Shown: positions 9,566 to 18,623 of the stretch, piece after piece
How the letters are laid out: the number at the start of each line of letters is the position of its first letter
Position numbering within the stretch: position 1 is the stretch's first letter
DNA from: CBDBLK01 sp965243145
GTDB taxonomy: Bacteria > Bdellovibrionota > Bacteriovoracia > Bacteriovoracales > Bacteriovoracaceae
DNA: 64,000 nt
NCBI GenBank assembly: GCA_965243145.1
Contig: CBDEUB010000002.1
Coordinates: 930,001-994,000 of the forward strand
Direction: 5' to 3'
Translations under genes and position numbers: made by a program
The notes under the pieces: model-generated
Told to the model about the DNA's origin: nothing
What the model saw: only the letters and a program-made list of their open reading frames with translations
Database searches by the model: none

Positions 9566-11752
9566 GTGGAAGACATTTTGGAGATCGTCACCGCCCCCTC
9601 CTGTAGCGGCAAGCGATCCGCAGGGCCAACCTACCTGGAATATCAGTCCGCCGACGGCGATGCCTGCTGGGTGGATGTACGAAGTGGAACCGTGCGCGGC
9701 GTCTCCACCAGCGGAACCTGCACCATTCAAAAACGATGCGCCAACTATATCAATGTTGGCCTCACCACGGCCTGGGAGGACATCGCCACCATCACCGTGG
9801 TGGAGAAACAGCGGCCAGTGCCTCAGACAATTGGCAGCTCTTCCCTGGAGGTGGAGCGAAGTTCCTACACCGCCGCGGCCCATCTCGGCGAGTTCACAGA
9901 GGTGAAATTTAGAATGAAAAACTCCGGCGCGGCGGCAGTCATTTACTCCATGGCCTCTGCATCGAACTGGATCATCCCCACCAACACCGTGGGCCAGGTC
10001 GGCGGAAATGAAAACGCCATCGCCTCCGTCTCCTTAATGTGCCTGGGCCAAGCACCCCAAAAATTGTCGGGAACTCTGAACATCACCGTTGCGGGGGAAA
10101 CCTCGGCGATCACCATTGCCCTGGACTGTATCAAGAGGACGGAACTTTTAAGCATCAGGTCTTGGCCTGCGCCCTCCCCTTACCAAGCGCGGGTGGGGGA
10201 AACCGTGGAAAGCGGGTTGCACTTTGGGTGGTATGATGACTATCTCACCAACTACGGCAGGGGTTCGGTGGGTTGGGCCATACATTATGAAGCCACCACC
10301 AACACTCCCGATGTCACCATCCAAGATCGCAAGGGTACAGTCACAGGGGCAACCGATCAGTGGCAAATCTACTTTACTCCCTACTATTACAAAGTCACTC
10401 ACACTTGCAACACGCCGGGATTCAAAAAGATCGAGTTTACTCTAAAAGTCACCTTCGAGCGAAGAAATTATGGACACGGCCCAGGCCAGGGAATCGAGGG
10501 GCGGGTGAAAAAAGTCCCCTGGCATGTCAACTGCCTGCCCAATGATACCGAGGCGGCGCGGGTGAGTTTTTACCAAGGCCCCTTGATCTCCGAGCTTCGC
10601 TATCACAAAAAGGACAACGGTTGGTCGATCAATCCCTACCACGCCTCCTCTTTAATCGAGGGCCGCAAAACTTTTGTGGCGGTCAAACTCAAACACACTT
10701 CCCCCATCCCCCCCACCTTGATGGCAAGGATTGGCACCACCACCGTCAGGGCCTTCACCACTCAAAATTCCAGCGATGCGGGAAATTATTATACCGAATA
10801 CACCTATGAAGTTCCCAAGACTTCGGTTCAATCAAATGGCCGGCTTCTTCTGAGCATAACTGCCGGAAGTGATTTTTCCTCCCCCCACAACACTATTAAC
10901 ATTCCCTTTAACCAATTTTCCTTCCTTCCCGCCAAACACCTCAAATTCCACTTTGTCCCCATCCGGCGGCCCAATGATAAAGTGCTGAGCAAGCAATCCA
11001 TACTGAACGCCGCCAAGAAATACCAATACAAAGAAGTGTTGGAAGATTTTTTGCCAGTGAGTAGTATCACCATTGGCGTGGACGACGAAATTGTCTCCGA
11101 CTACGACGGCCTCGAAGGGGATCGGTTCCGACTCATTACAAAGCACCGCTATGACCGCGAGGGCAAGGCCAGCGAGACATTTTATTATGGCCTCTACCGC
11201 TGTAGAGACAACGGAGTCTCCTGCCTCAACAAAGGCCACAGAGGCTCACTTTCCGCAGCGTCGGGAGTTGACCGTGGCCTCTATTTCCCCGGGGCCAAGA
11301 CGGTCGCCCACGAAGCGGGCCATGGCCTAACCCTGGGCCACCCCAACGACCCACTCAGTTCGGGTTATTATCCCTACCAATTTGATGCCGATCTCTGGCC
11401 CGGAAGGGAGGCCGAACTGCTTTGGGCCAGGCCCAACCACCTCGCAAAAATGTGCGGGGGAGAAGATGCCGACGAACTGCCCTTTGGCAGAGAGAAAGGG
11501 TGGTTGATGAACTTCCGGAGATATTTTGCTTCCGAAAGCAAGGCCGCCTCTGTTATGTGCCAGTTCCCCGGACACCCCGTTTTTCTCACTGTGTACGAAT
11601 ACAACAGGATGATGGACTACTACCACGATCTGTGGGAGTACGAAGAACTTTCTCCCAAGTATTGGGCACCGGGAGAGTGTGACTCTGAAAAGAGAAGACG
11701 ATTTGCCTGCGAATTTTCCCACCGGGGACAAGCGGGCATGCGCCGGCCCTAG
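9566..11752 (+). CDS. Metzincin-like zinc metalloprotease, 5' end uncertain
   Basis: 728 residues from a GTG. The zinc motif HEAGHGLTLGH sits at residues 582-592: it keeps the HExxHxxxxxH spacing of metzincins but has Thr where the family has Gly. A later SVM (AASVMCQ) could be the Met-turn. The N-terminal two-thirds consists of beta-rich Ig-like segments with many Cys pairs, as in an exported protein. However, no signal peptide is present: the frame is open back to 9452 and reads as plausible coding sequence (for example PEYYGPNPKVVVEDILE), yet contains no ATG, GTG or TTG before 9566. The 5' end is therefore probably truncated or shifted, or an unusual start is used. Substrate unknown; extracellular proteolysis is inferred. 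Confidence 0.75.
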   Translation: MEDILEIVTAPSCSGKRSAGPTYLEYQSADGDACWVDVRSGTVRGVSTSGTCTIQKRCANYINVGLTTAWEDIATITVVEKQRPVPQTIGSSSLEVERSSYTAAAHLGEFTEVKFRMKNSGAAAVIYSMASASNWIIPTNTVGQVGGNENAIASVSLMCLGQAPQKLSGTLNITVAGETSAITIALDCIKRTELLSIRSWPAPSPYQARVGETVESGLHFGWYDDYLTNYGRGSVGWAIHYEATTNTPDVTIQDRKGTVTGATDQWQIYFTPYYYKVTHTCNTPGFKKIEFTLKVTFERRNYGHGPGQGIEGRVKKVPWHVNCLPNDTEAARVSFYQGPLISELRYHKKDNGWSINPYHASSLIEGRKTFVAVKLKHTSPIPPTLMARIGTTTVRAFTTQNSSDAGNYYTEYTYEVPKTSVQSNGRLLLSITAGSDFSSPHNTINIPFNQFSFLPAKHLKFHFVPIRRPNDKVLSKQSILNAAKKYQYKEVLEDFLPVSSITIGVDDEIVSDYDGLEGDRFRLITKHRYDREGKASETFYYGLYRCRDNGVSCLNKGHRGSLSAASGVDRGLYFPGAKTVAHEAGHGLTLGHPNDPLSSGYYPYQFDADLWPGREAELLWARPNHLAKMCGGEDADELPFGREKGWLMNFRRYFASESKAASVMCQFPGHPVFLTVYEYNRMMDYYHDLWEYEELSPKYWAPGECDSEKRRRFACEFSHRGQAGMRRP

Positions 11753-11760
11753 GACGGCCT

Positions 11761-12426
11761 CTAAACCGGCACTCCCCACGCCAGACACAGGCCCCAAAAG
11801 CAGGCGGCGGTAAACAGGGGAATGGTGAGGTTGTCGTCGATGCGGATGGGGATGCGCTCAAACAGGGTACACGCGAGCGCCAGGGAAAAACTGGCCCCCC
11901 ACAAGGCCCCGGCGGAAGTGGCACTCCCCCCCGCATCTCCATAGAGCACAAAAACGGCGGCGCAGAGTGTGGCCACAAAAAAAGCGGCGCTGCCCTCCAC
12001 CGAGTGGTTTGGCCCCCACTTGCGGCGGCCATATTTGATCCCCACGATCGCCGCCAGAGGGTCGCTCAGTGCCAGGGTGTAGATGCCCGTCAGGGCCGCC
12101 ATTTTGGGGAAGCTGATTAGCGCCAACAAAAGCCCCATGGCGAAGGGCACACCGGCACTTTCCTCGAATTGCTCTTTGGCGCGAAAAATGTACTGCCCGG
12201 CGGCCTCGATTTTGGAGGCCAGTTCGGGGTAGTTGAGGCGCACCTGTTCGGCGCTGTAGAGCACGCAGGCAAAGGCCCCCCAAAAGTAGATAATTTGACT
12301 GTGGGTGAAGAAAAACTGGTAGATGAGGCCCACGGAAAGGCCCACGCCCATGTGCAAAAACCGGCGCGCCAGTTGCAAGCTGTGGCGGTCGGCGATGTGG
12401 AGTTGTGGAGAATCTGGCCCCGACAT
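11761..12426 (-). CDS. Dolichol/phytol kinase-type membrane CTP-dependent kinase
   Basis: 221 residues, multi-helix membrane protein from ATG 12426. The diagnostic segment SDPLAAIVGIKYGRRKWG...HSVEGSAAFF matches the conserved DP-x-A-x(3)G...YG and K-S-x-E-G-S motifs of the SEC59/VTE5-type polyprenol, phytol and diacylglycerol kinases. These enzymes phosphorylate a lipid alcohol in the membrane with CTP or another NTP. The exact substrate cannot be read from sequence. It lies tail to tail with the metalloprotease gene (8 bp gap) and head to head with the DUF6178-like gene. Confidence 0.75.
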   Translation of the reverse strand: MSGPDSPQLHIADRHSLQLARRFLHMGVGLSVGLIYQFFFTHSQIIYFWGAFACVLYSAEQVRLNYPELASKIEAAGQYIFRAKEQFEESAGVPFAMGLLLALISFPKMAALTGIYTLALSDPLAAIVGIKYGRRKWGPNHSVEGSAAFFVATLCAAVFVLYGDAGGSATSAGALWGASFSLALACTLFERIPIRIDDNLTIPLFTAACFWGLCLAWGVPV

Positions 12427-12534
12427 GGCCCTAACCTAGCGCAAAATCCCCCGCTTGTCCCCCCTCCCCCGCACAAACCACTATTTTTTACCGAGTGCCA
12501 CCGCCCTCGCTACCCATTTGACTGGCCCTTTGGT

Positions 12535-14232
12535 ATGAAAAGGGCAATGCTGGAAACCCGCCCCACTCCCACATTCCTGGAGGCCATGATTCAAGAGGCG
12601 GAGGCCTACCTCTCCATGGAGAGCATCGAGGCCTGCGTGGAAAAGGGCCTATCTCTGCACCACATTCCCCTGCAACCCCTCTATCTGGCCCTCAAGGCCC
12701 TGCCCGCCGAACGGGCGGCCAGTCACCTGGCCAAACTCTCCAGCGAACAGAGGGCCTTGCTGCTCGATTTGGACTTGTGGGAAAAGGACGAACTGGAGGT
12801 CAACGGATTCGAGTATTGGGTGCGCACCTACGCCCTGTCGCCAGACGACGGCGTTCGCCAGGAATTTGCCCGCAGTCCCGCCTTTGGCCTCTTCCTCAAG
12901 GGCCGTCTCAACATTTGGACTTTCGACCAGGAGGCCCCCCACTACCCCGAGCACGACTGCTATTTTCTCTCCGACGACTCGCTGCTGCTGTTTGAATACG
13001 ACGAACATTTCAACCCGGTGGCGGAAGTTCAACGCCTGATGCGCGACCTCTACGCAGAACTTGGCGCAGAGGAGGCCTATGTCCACCTTTTAAAATATGT
13101 CTCCGAGGGCACCCTCGCCCTCATGGAGGAGGAATACCACCTGAAAAAAGGCCGCCTGAACGATATTGGCCTGGTGGATTACTACGACGCCCTGGAGATC
13201 GACAATCCCTTCCCCGCTCTCACCTCAATGGAACGGTTCGTCCGGCAAAAGGCGGGCATCACCCCGGAGATCGGCGACTTTGGCAAACGGCAAAGGCCAG
13301 ACCGCCTGGCCCTGGCGGCCTACCGGGGCCAACTCCAGGCCCTCCACCTGGAATTGAGCAAGATTGGGAACGCCAAACGACGGGACTTTTTGCAGTTCAA
13401 TTTTATCCGCCTGGTAAACGCCAGTGTGGCCCTAAAAAAGGGCCTGAGAGACGGCCCCATGGCCCTGCAAGCGATAGGCAAGCGCACCTGTACCCTTTTG
13501 CAATTGGGGTACGATTACCTCAAGCACCACAACGCCGGCGGCGCGGACAGTGCATTTGAATGTTTCGATTTTTGCCAAATTTACAAAATGGGCAATACCC
13601 TGATCGCCCTGGAACAGAAAAACATCAAACGGGCGCTGACGCGCACCCAACTGCAAAACAATGAGGCCTTTCTGGGGGCCAAACTCGACCGCTTCCTGGA
13701 CGCCGCTTTTAATGAGGTGGTGCAACTGGAAAACTCCTTAGGCCAACTGGAACCTATCACCACCTATACCCAGTGGAAAGAGTTCCACCGCCTGAGTACA
13801 TTTTTGCAGGGGATTCTCCCCTTTGCCGATGGCCTCTACCGCGGCCTTGCAACGCTGACCAAAGGGGACAAACTCAACGATCACTTTTATCTCAATTATG
13901 CCGTGGAACAACTGGACTTTGAAGTCCTGATGCTGTCCAGTTTTGCCCACTTTGTCTTAGGCCACTACCGGGAAGGCCCACAGGCGATTGAAAAACTGGG
14001 AACCAACTTAGGGGAATACCGGCGCTTTGCCCGGCAAGTGCTCGATCCCCATTTTGACGGCAAAACTCAAATTGAAACATTCGGGCGCATGTTTGGACTG
14101 GGCGAAGTCCCCGGATTTGTCCCCTATTTCTCGGAATTGCTGAGCGAACACATGCAGGGTTACGATTTCGACTCCCTCGCGGAAGAGGAGTTTCGCCATG
14201 TCGGCGGGCCGATCATCTTGCGGACTTCTTAG
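12535..14232 (+). CDS. DUF6178-like cytoplasmic protein
   Basis: About 565 residues, from ATG 12535 or ATG 12547 (the latter preceded by AAAAGGG). It is soluble, helical and rich in Leu and acidic residues, with no signal peptide or membrane segment. The overall arrangement (N-terminal LSMESIEACVEKGLSLHHI repeat-like helices, a central ISDDSLLLFEYDE-like acidic patch, helical C-terminus) resembles the uncharacterised DUF6178 proteins I associate with delta-type bacteria; that assignment is from memory. No catalytic motif is evident. Transcribed divergently from the lipid-alcohol kinase. Confidence 0.75.
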   Translation: MKRAMLETRPTPTFLEAMIQEAEAYLSMESIEACVEKGLSLHHIPLQPLYLALKALPAERAASHLAKLSSEQRALLLDLDLWEKDELEVNGFEYWVRTYALSPDDGVRQEFARSPAFGLFLKGRLNIWTFDQEAPHYPEHDCYFLSDDSLLLFEYDEHFNPVAEVQRLMRDLYAELGAEEAYVHLLKYVSEGTLALMEEEYHLKKGRLNDIGLVDYYDALEIDNPFPALTSMERFVRQKAGITPEIGDFGKRQRPDRLALAAYRGQLQALHLELSKIGNAKRRDFLQFNFIRLVNASVALKKGLRDGPMALQAIGKRTCTLLQLGYDYLKHHNAGGADSAFECFDFCQIYKMGNTLIALEQKNIKRALTRTQLQNNEAFLGAKLDRFLDAAFNEVVQLENSLGQLEPITTYTQWKEFHRLSTFLQGILPFADGLYRGLATLTKGDKLNDHFYLNYAVEQLDFEVLMLSSFAHFVLGHYREGPQAIEKLGTNLGEYRRFARQVLDPHFDGKTQIETFGRMFGLGEVPGFVPYFSELLSEHMQGYDFDSLAEEEFRHVGGPIILRTS

Positions 14233-14235
14233 AAG

Positions 14236-14520
14236 CTAAGCGGCCCAATCCTCCCAATCGGGAAAGATGAGTGCGGCAGGATGGGCCTTGAGCGCTTTTG
14301 CTAAAACCTTCGCTCTCTCGACTCCAAGGGCCACTTTATCGTTTTCCAATCCGGAAAGAGTTGGTTGGGTGAGTCCAGTCATTTTTGCCAATTGGTTTTG
14401 GGAAGGCCCGTTTTTTTCCCTTAAAATCCTGATCATTGATCCCGTGGTTAAATTTACTGTAGGTTGAACAGCAAAAAAATCTTCCTCAAGGGCCTCTTTA
14501 AGTTTTTTTCCGATAGTCAT
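14236..14520 (-). CDS. XRE-family HTH regulator (HigA-like)
   Basis: 94 residues. The helix-turn-helix spans about residues 30-85: IRILREKNGPSQNQLAKMTGLTQPTLSGLENDK, the classic XRE/Cro pattern Q-x3-A-x3-G-(V/L)-(S/T)-x2-(T/S)-(L/I)-S-x-(L/I)-E. Length and fold match HigA/MqsA-type antitoxins, but I found no toxin-sized HigB-like frame next to it. It ends 3 bp from the convergent DUF6178-like gene. GGAGGTG lies upstream of the ATG as ribosome-binding site. It probably regulates its own promoter. Confidence 0.8.
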   Translation of the reverse strand: MTIGKKLKEALEEDFFAVQPTVNLTTGSMIRILREKNGPSQNQLAKMTGLTQPTLSGLENDKVALGVERAKVLAKALKAHPAALIFPDWEDWAA

Positions 14521-14566
14521 GGGGATTCACCTCCAAAATAAAAACAGTTACCTCTTTTTTTTTGAC

Positions 14567-14594
14567 ATAATAAATGAAACCTCAATTTTGGCAA
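14567..14594 (-). promoter_or_regulatory. Probable sigma70 promoter of the XRE gene
   Basis: On the minus strand TTGCCA (plus 14589-14594) and TATTAT (plus 14567-14572) are separated by 16 bp, 47 bp upstream of the XRE start codon. Confidence 0.5.
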
Positions 14595-14627
14595 CATGAG
14601 ATAAAAAGGCCAGGCAAGGAGGCAGGA

Positions 14628-14666
14628 ATGGACTTATTGCGTTATGTCGAGAGAATTTTAGGATAG
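14628..14666 (+). CDS. Candidate 12-residue micro-ORF
   Basis: ATG with a strong AAGGAGG seven bases upstream, then 11 codons (MDLLRYVERILG) and TAG. It lies divergent to the XRE gene. It could be a leader or small amphipathic peptide, or chance. No homology assessed. Confidence 0.2.
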   Translation: MDLLRYVERILG

Positions 14667-14670
14667 GTTT

Positions 14671-15801
14671 TCAGGCCGCCTCTTTTTTCATTTTGCGGTA
14701 CCAATCCGGCGACAAAAACGAACTCTTGGGAAAGGGCAACTTGTTGACCACAATGTCTTCAAAAAAAGTGGGGACATAATCGCAGGGGATCATCTCACCC
14801 ACATATCTGCCGGTTTCGGGGTCTTTTCCGGTTTGCACCCAACGAAAAATATCCTTTGAGATATAATTTCCGTTTTCATCCACGCCGAGGATTTCTGAAA
14901 TGTGGGAAGTCCGGCGGCCACCGTCGTGGTAGCGCGAACACTGCACAATCACCTGCATGGCCGAACCCACCATCTTTCTGATAGCATCGGGAGGAATTTT
15001 AATATCCCCCATCAAGCACAAGGTTTCCAAGCGGGTGCAGGCATCCACCGGATTGTTGGCGTGAACCGTTCCCATGGAGCCGTCGTGGCCCGTGTTCATC
15101 ACCTGGATCAAATCCAGGGCCTCTTCTCCGCGCACTTCGCCCACGATAATGCGATCGGGCCGCAGGCGCATGGAAGAAATGACCAATTCGCGGATGGTGA
15201 CTTCCTTCGCTCCAGTGGTGGCATTGGCCTTGCGGGTTTCAAAGTTGACCACATGTTCGGCCTTAACTTGCAGTTCGGCGGCGTCTTCAATGATGATCAG
15301 GCGCTGAGTTTTAGGGATGCGCGAACCCAAGACATTGAGCATGGTGGTCTTGCCCGAGCCGGTTCCTCCACTGACGATAATGTTTTTTCCCAAGTGAATA
15401 CAAATGTCCAAAAAGCGGGCACCGCTTTTGGAAAGCGATCCAAAATTGATCAAGTCCCCGAGGTTTAACTTCTCCTTACTGAATTTGCGGATGGCCACGG
15501 TGGTGCCGTTTTTGGCCATGGGGGGTAAGACCACATGGATACGCGAACCGTCGGGCAAGCGGGCATCCAAGCGCGGATTGTCGTCGTCAATGGTACGCCC
15601 TACCGACTGGGCAATCGCCCGCATCGCCGAGATCAAGGCGTCTTCGTTGGGAAACTGACACTCCGATTTATAGACCAGGCCCTTTTTTTCAATAAAAATT
15701 TCGTCTGGCCCATTGATCATCACCTCGGAAACATCACCGTCTTCCAACAATTCCCTGATGGGCACCAAAAAGGTGTCGATGGCATCTTGAAATACGCTCA
15801 T
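14671..15801 (-). CDS. cpaF: CpaF/TadA-type secretion ATPase
   Basis: 376 residues from ATG 15801 (upstream TTG rejected). It is a type II/IV secretion hexameric ATPase: Walker A SGGTGSGKTT, Asp box IIIEDAAELQ, Walker B RIIVGEVRG and the His box GSMGTVHANN are all intact. CpaF/TadA proteins power Flp pilus assembly in the Tad system, or an adhesion/secretion variant, at the inner membrane. The N-terminal domain is short and begins directly with the EVMINGPDEIFIEKKG segment. No other tad genes (rcpA, tadB, tadC, pilin) lie next to it here, though a prepilin-like gene sits at 38.6 kb. It is transcribed in the same direction as, and 49 bp upstream of, nothing recognisable except the small XRE gene. 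Confidence 0.9.
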   Translation of the reverse strand: MSVFQDAIDTFLVPIRELLEDGDVSEVMINGPDEIFIEKKGLVYKSECQFPNEDALISAMRAIAQSVGRTIDDDNPRLDARLPDGSRIHVVLPPMAKNGTTVAIRKFSKEKLNLGDLINFGSLSKSGARFLDICIHLGKNIIVSGGTGSGKTTMLNVLGSRIPKTQRLIIIEDAAELQVKAEHVVNFETRKANATTGAKEVTIRELVISSMRLRPDRIIVGEVRGEEALDLIQVMNTGHDGSMGTVHANNPVDACTRLETLCLMGDIKIPPDAIRKMVGSAMQVIVQCSRYHDGGRRTSHISEILGVDENGNYISKDIFRWVQTGKDPETGRYVGEMIPCDYVPTFFEDIVVNKLPFPKSSFLSPDWYRKMKKEAA

Positions 15802-15864
15802 GCCCAAACCTCGCAAGAACCAAGACTCTCACTATAGGCCTATCGGTCATTGGGCGGATTTTCT

Positions 15865-18612
15865 TTAATTGGGCGAGGTGGCCATAATTTTTAAAATGTT
15901 GTCGCGGCAGGCGGCCCTTTTCTCATCCAAGTCCGATTTTAAGGCCTCCTCAAAATGGGCAAAGGAGGCCGGATTTTCCAGCAAAATCTCGTTTAATACG
16001 CTGTTCAAAAAAATGTGTATGCGCGCAGTGGCCTGCTCCAGTTGTTGTTCATCTATAGTGGCCAATTTTTTGATATTTCTCTTAAACGAGTTCCCAATTT
16101 GGGCATTGGGAATGCCCTGGCCGCGGTACACACCAGTCAAGCGGTAGAATTTGTCCAGGCCAACATTGGGAAATTCGGCCAAATTTTGCAACATCATCTG
16201 GTTGGTTATGGCCCGTGCTTCTTCTTCGCTCATCAAAGTCGCAAAAAAGGCATCCACCCGTTTGGCCATCGACTCCAATTGTTCTTTTCGCGCCTGCACG
16301 GTACCGAGTACATTCTTCTGACAAAGTTCTATCACCTGTTCCACGCTCACGCTCCGTTCTTCCAACAAAAAGGCCATCACTCTTTTAAACTCTCTCATAT
16401 TGATGGCCGCAAAACCGCTCAGATTTTTCATCATCATGTGGTTGGCCATCTCTGCGGCCTTTTTCGGTGTCAGATCCAAAACCGTCGTGAAAAACTCTTC
16501 CATCTCTCTGGCGTTATCCATCAAATGGGCGTATTGAACCGCCAGGCCGCGAACATTGCCACTCAGGGCCTTTTTAATACTCTTTTCTGGAATATGGCGC
16601 TTTTCCAAGAAGGCCACTAACAAGTCAAATTCTTGCAAATCAACATTTGCAAAAACATCAAAGTTTTTTAACATCATTTGGTTGACAATTTCCTTGCCGA
16701 AAAAGGCATCCATGCGCTCGACGAGGGAGCGAAAACGGCCCTCCACATGGATTCTCCCCACTGCCATAATTTCCGATTGGACAAGGTTTTCAACCAAAGC
16801 GTAGGGCAGGCCACGCCCTCGCAAAAAGGCAACCGTTTTTTCAAACTCGCCAGGGACGATACTGGCCACGCCGGCCATATCCTCGACGATCATGTGATTG
16901 ACAATCTGGTGCACATTTTTGTTGTCGGCAAAAAAGATTTCGAGAGCACCAATCCCCCGCTTTAAATTCCTCACCCGAACCCTCATATTTTCCGCTTTCT
17001 CTGCACTAAAAATGTCTCGAATTTTGGCCTTGGAAAATCCCCGTTTATCCTTCAAAAAGGCCACCAGTTCCTCAAATTCGGCAATGTCTATTTTGAAAAG
17101 ATTGGAAGGATTTTTTAGTAAAATAGTTTCCACAATGGTTTGGGCCTTCTCTCCTCCACCAAAGAATACTTCCATATACTCGATCATAAATTTTAAGTGT
17201 TCTTTGCGCAAAGTAGCGGCCGCCTCGACATTACCCATCAAGGCCTCGGCCACTTTCCGTTGGGAAATGCCACGACTTTTCAAATACATCGCCACTTCGT
17301 CAAAGTGGTGCAGGTAAATTTGGGAAAATGCACCTATATTTTTTAACATCATCTCATTGGCCGCTTCTTGAGGATTTTCAATTCCGCTCCTGGCAAAAAA
17401 GGCCTGAATATGTTGGGATATATTGTCCAAACGCTTCTTCCTGACTTTGGCCATTCCCTCAATGCTCCCCCTGAAAGCGCGCTTCACTCTGGCCAGTGGA
17501 ATACCCCGTTCCTCTTGTGCCCATTCCATGGCCTCTTTCAATTCATCGAGGTCGATCGAATTAAATTCGGTAATATTTTTGAGGATCATGCGGTTGATCA
17601 CTTCACCAACATTTAAAATCTGCCTCTCTTCCGCACTAAAAAAGAGAAGCGCCAACCCTTCGGCATTTTTCACAATCCGCCCGCTGCGCGCCACCGCCGC
17701 CCCTTTGACATTATTTTTAAACAATTCCACAATCTGAACTTCGGGAATGTTCCGCTTTCTCAAAGTATTCACCACTTGGTAAAAAGGCCTCAATTCAATG
17801 AGGGCAAAGTCGGCGAGATTCCGCAGCATCATATCCCGGACGATCTCCTGCGCCCGCAAATAATCGTCCATCATATCGAGGTAATCCTCTGCGAGAGCGA
17901 TGAGGGCCGCCTGATCTTTTTGCGATTGGGCCGAGAGCAGGCGATCCCGCAAAGTGTGCATAAACGACTCCCGCTCCAATCCCTCCAGGCGGCCGCGCTT
18001 TTCAAAGACCTCTCTAAAAAGAGAAGTCAATTCTTCGGCATTGTCCACACCGTGGTGGCGCAAATCCCGGCCGAGGTTTTCGGCGATCTCTTCCGTGCTC
18101 CATTTCACCGTTCTAAAAAACTCCAGAAGTTCCACCGCCACTTCTTCTTTTAACTTGTTCTGAAAACCCGAGAGTGATTTTTCAATTTTGTCCCATGTGG
18201 CCCTCTCACTGGCCCAGGCCTGGAGAATTTCCGTCGAATTGGTAAAAACCGCATAGTCCATGTATCTAAAGTAAGAGGCGCGCTTTAATTTTTTTAAAGT
18301 TTCCGAGACACCGATCTTGTCCACCATGAGCTGCAAAAAAATTCTGGCATCGTCCGCACTCCAGTGCTTGGCATATCTGGCAATCCGCTTCGACCACTGG
18401 GGAGAATCCGCTTTGAGCAACATTTTCTCCTCAAAGCGACTGCCGTAGTGTTCTTTGGCAAAGTCGATAAAAACCGAAATTCCCGTCTCGCGCCGCTCAG
18501 TTGGTTCCGGAAAGGGGATGCCCGGTTGCACTGGCCCGTTTTGGGCCAAAAGAAGTGCAGGCCAAATAAGGCCCGTCAAAAGAACCGTTCTCGCTAAACT
18601 TTGCACACACAT
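15865..18612 (-). CDS. Secreted protein of nine ~75-residue helical repeats
   Basis: 915 residues with signal peptide (MCVQSLARTVLLTGLIWPAL, Ala-rich cleavage region). From about residue 260 to 880 it consists of nine repeats of 70-80 residues, starting near 260, 340, 420, 497, 573, 645, 725, 804 and 874. The consensus is N-x-MMLKN-x3-F-x2-I-x-L-x-EF-x3-VAFL-x3-RGI-x4-V-x3-L-x2-N. Each repeat predicts three or four amphipathic helices, so the whole would form a solenoid. The local FL-x2-RGI pattern faintly recalls mTERF-like repeats, but I assign no family. It is 12 bp downstream of another large secreted protein, so the pair is an operon. A periplasmic or extracellular scaffold or binding protein is the likeliest inference. 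Confidence 0.85.
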   Translation of the reverse strand: MCVQSLARTVLLTGLIWPALLLAQNGPVQPGIPFPEPTERRETGISVFIDFAKEHYGSRFEEKMLLKADSPQWSKRIARYAKHWSADDARIFLQLMVDKIGVSETLKKLKRASYFRYMDYAVFTNSTEILQAWASERATWDKIEKSLSGFQNKLKEEVAVELLEFFRTVKWSTEEIAENLGRDLRHHGVDNAEELTSLFREVFEKRGRLEGLERESFMHTLRDRLLSAQSQKDQAALIALAEDYLDMMDDYLRAQEIVRDMMLRNLADFALIELRPFYQVVNTLRKRNIPEVQIVELFKNNVKGAAVARSGRIVKNAEGLALLFFSAEERQILNVGEVINRMILKNITEFNSIDLDELKEAMEWAQEERGIPLARVKRAFRGSIEGMAKVRKKRLDNISQHIQAFFARSGIENPQEAANEMMLKNIGAFSQIYLHHFDEVAMYLKSRGISQRKVAEALMGNVEAAATLRKEHLKFMIEYMEVFFGGGEKAQTIVETILLKNPSNLFKIDIAEFEELVAFLKDKRGFSKAKIRDIFSAEKAENMRVRVRNLKRGIGALEIFFADNKNVHQIVNHMIVEDMAGVASIVPGEFEKTVAFLRGRGLPYALVENLVQSEIMAVGRIHVEGRFRSLVERMDAFFGKEIVNQMMLKNFDVFANVDLQEFDLLVAFLEKRHIPEKSIKKALSGNVRGLAVQYAHLMDNAREMEEFFTTVLDLTPKKAAEMANHMMMKNLSGFAAINMREFKRVMAFLLEERSVSVEQVIELCQKNVLGTVQARKEQLESMAKRVDAFFATLMSEEEARAITNQMMLQNLAEFPNVGLDKFYRLTGVYRGQGIPNAQIGNSFKRNIKKLATIDEQQLEQATARIHIFLNSVLNEILLENPASFAHFEEALKSDLDEKRAACRDNILKIMATSPN

Positions 18613-18623
18613 AAACTCACCTG

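Noticed and set aside
14236..14520. HigBA toxin-antitoxin module
   Set aside because: The XRE gene has no adjacent HigB-like toxin frame.
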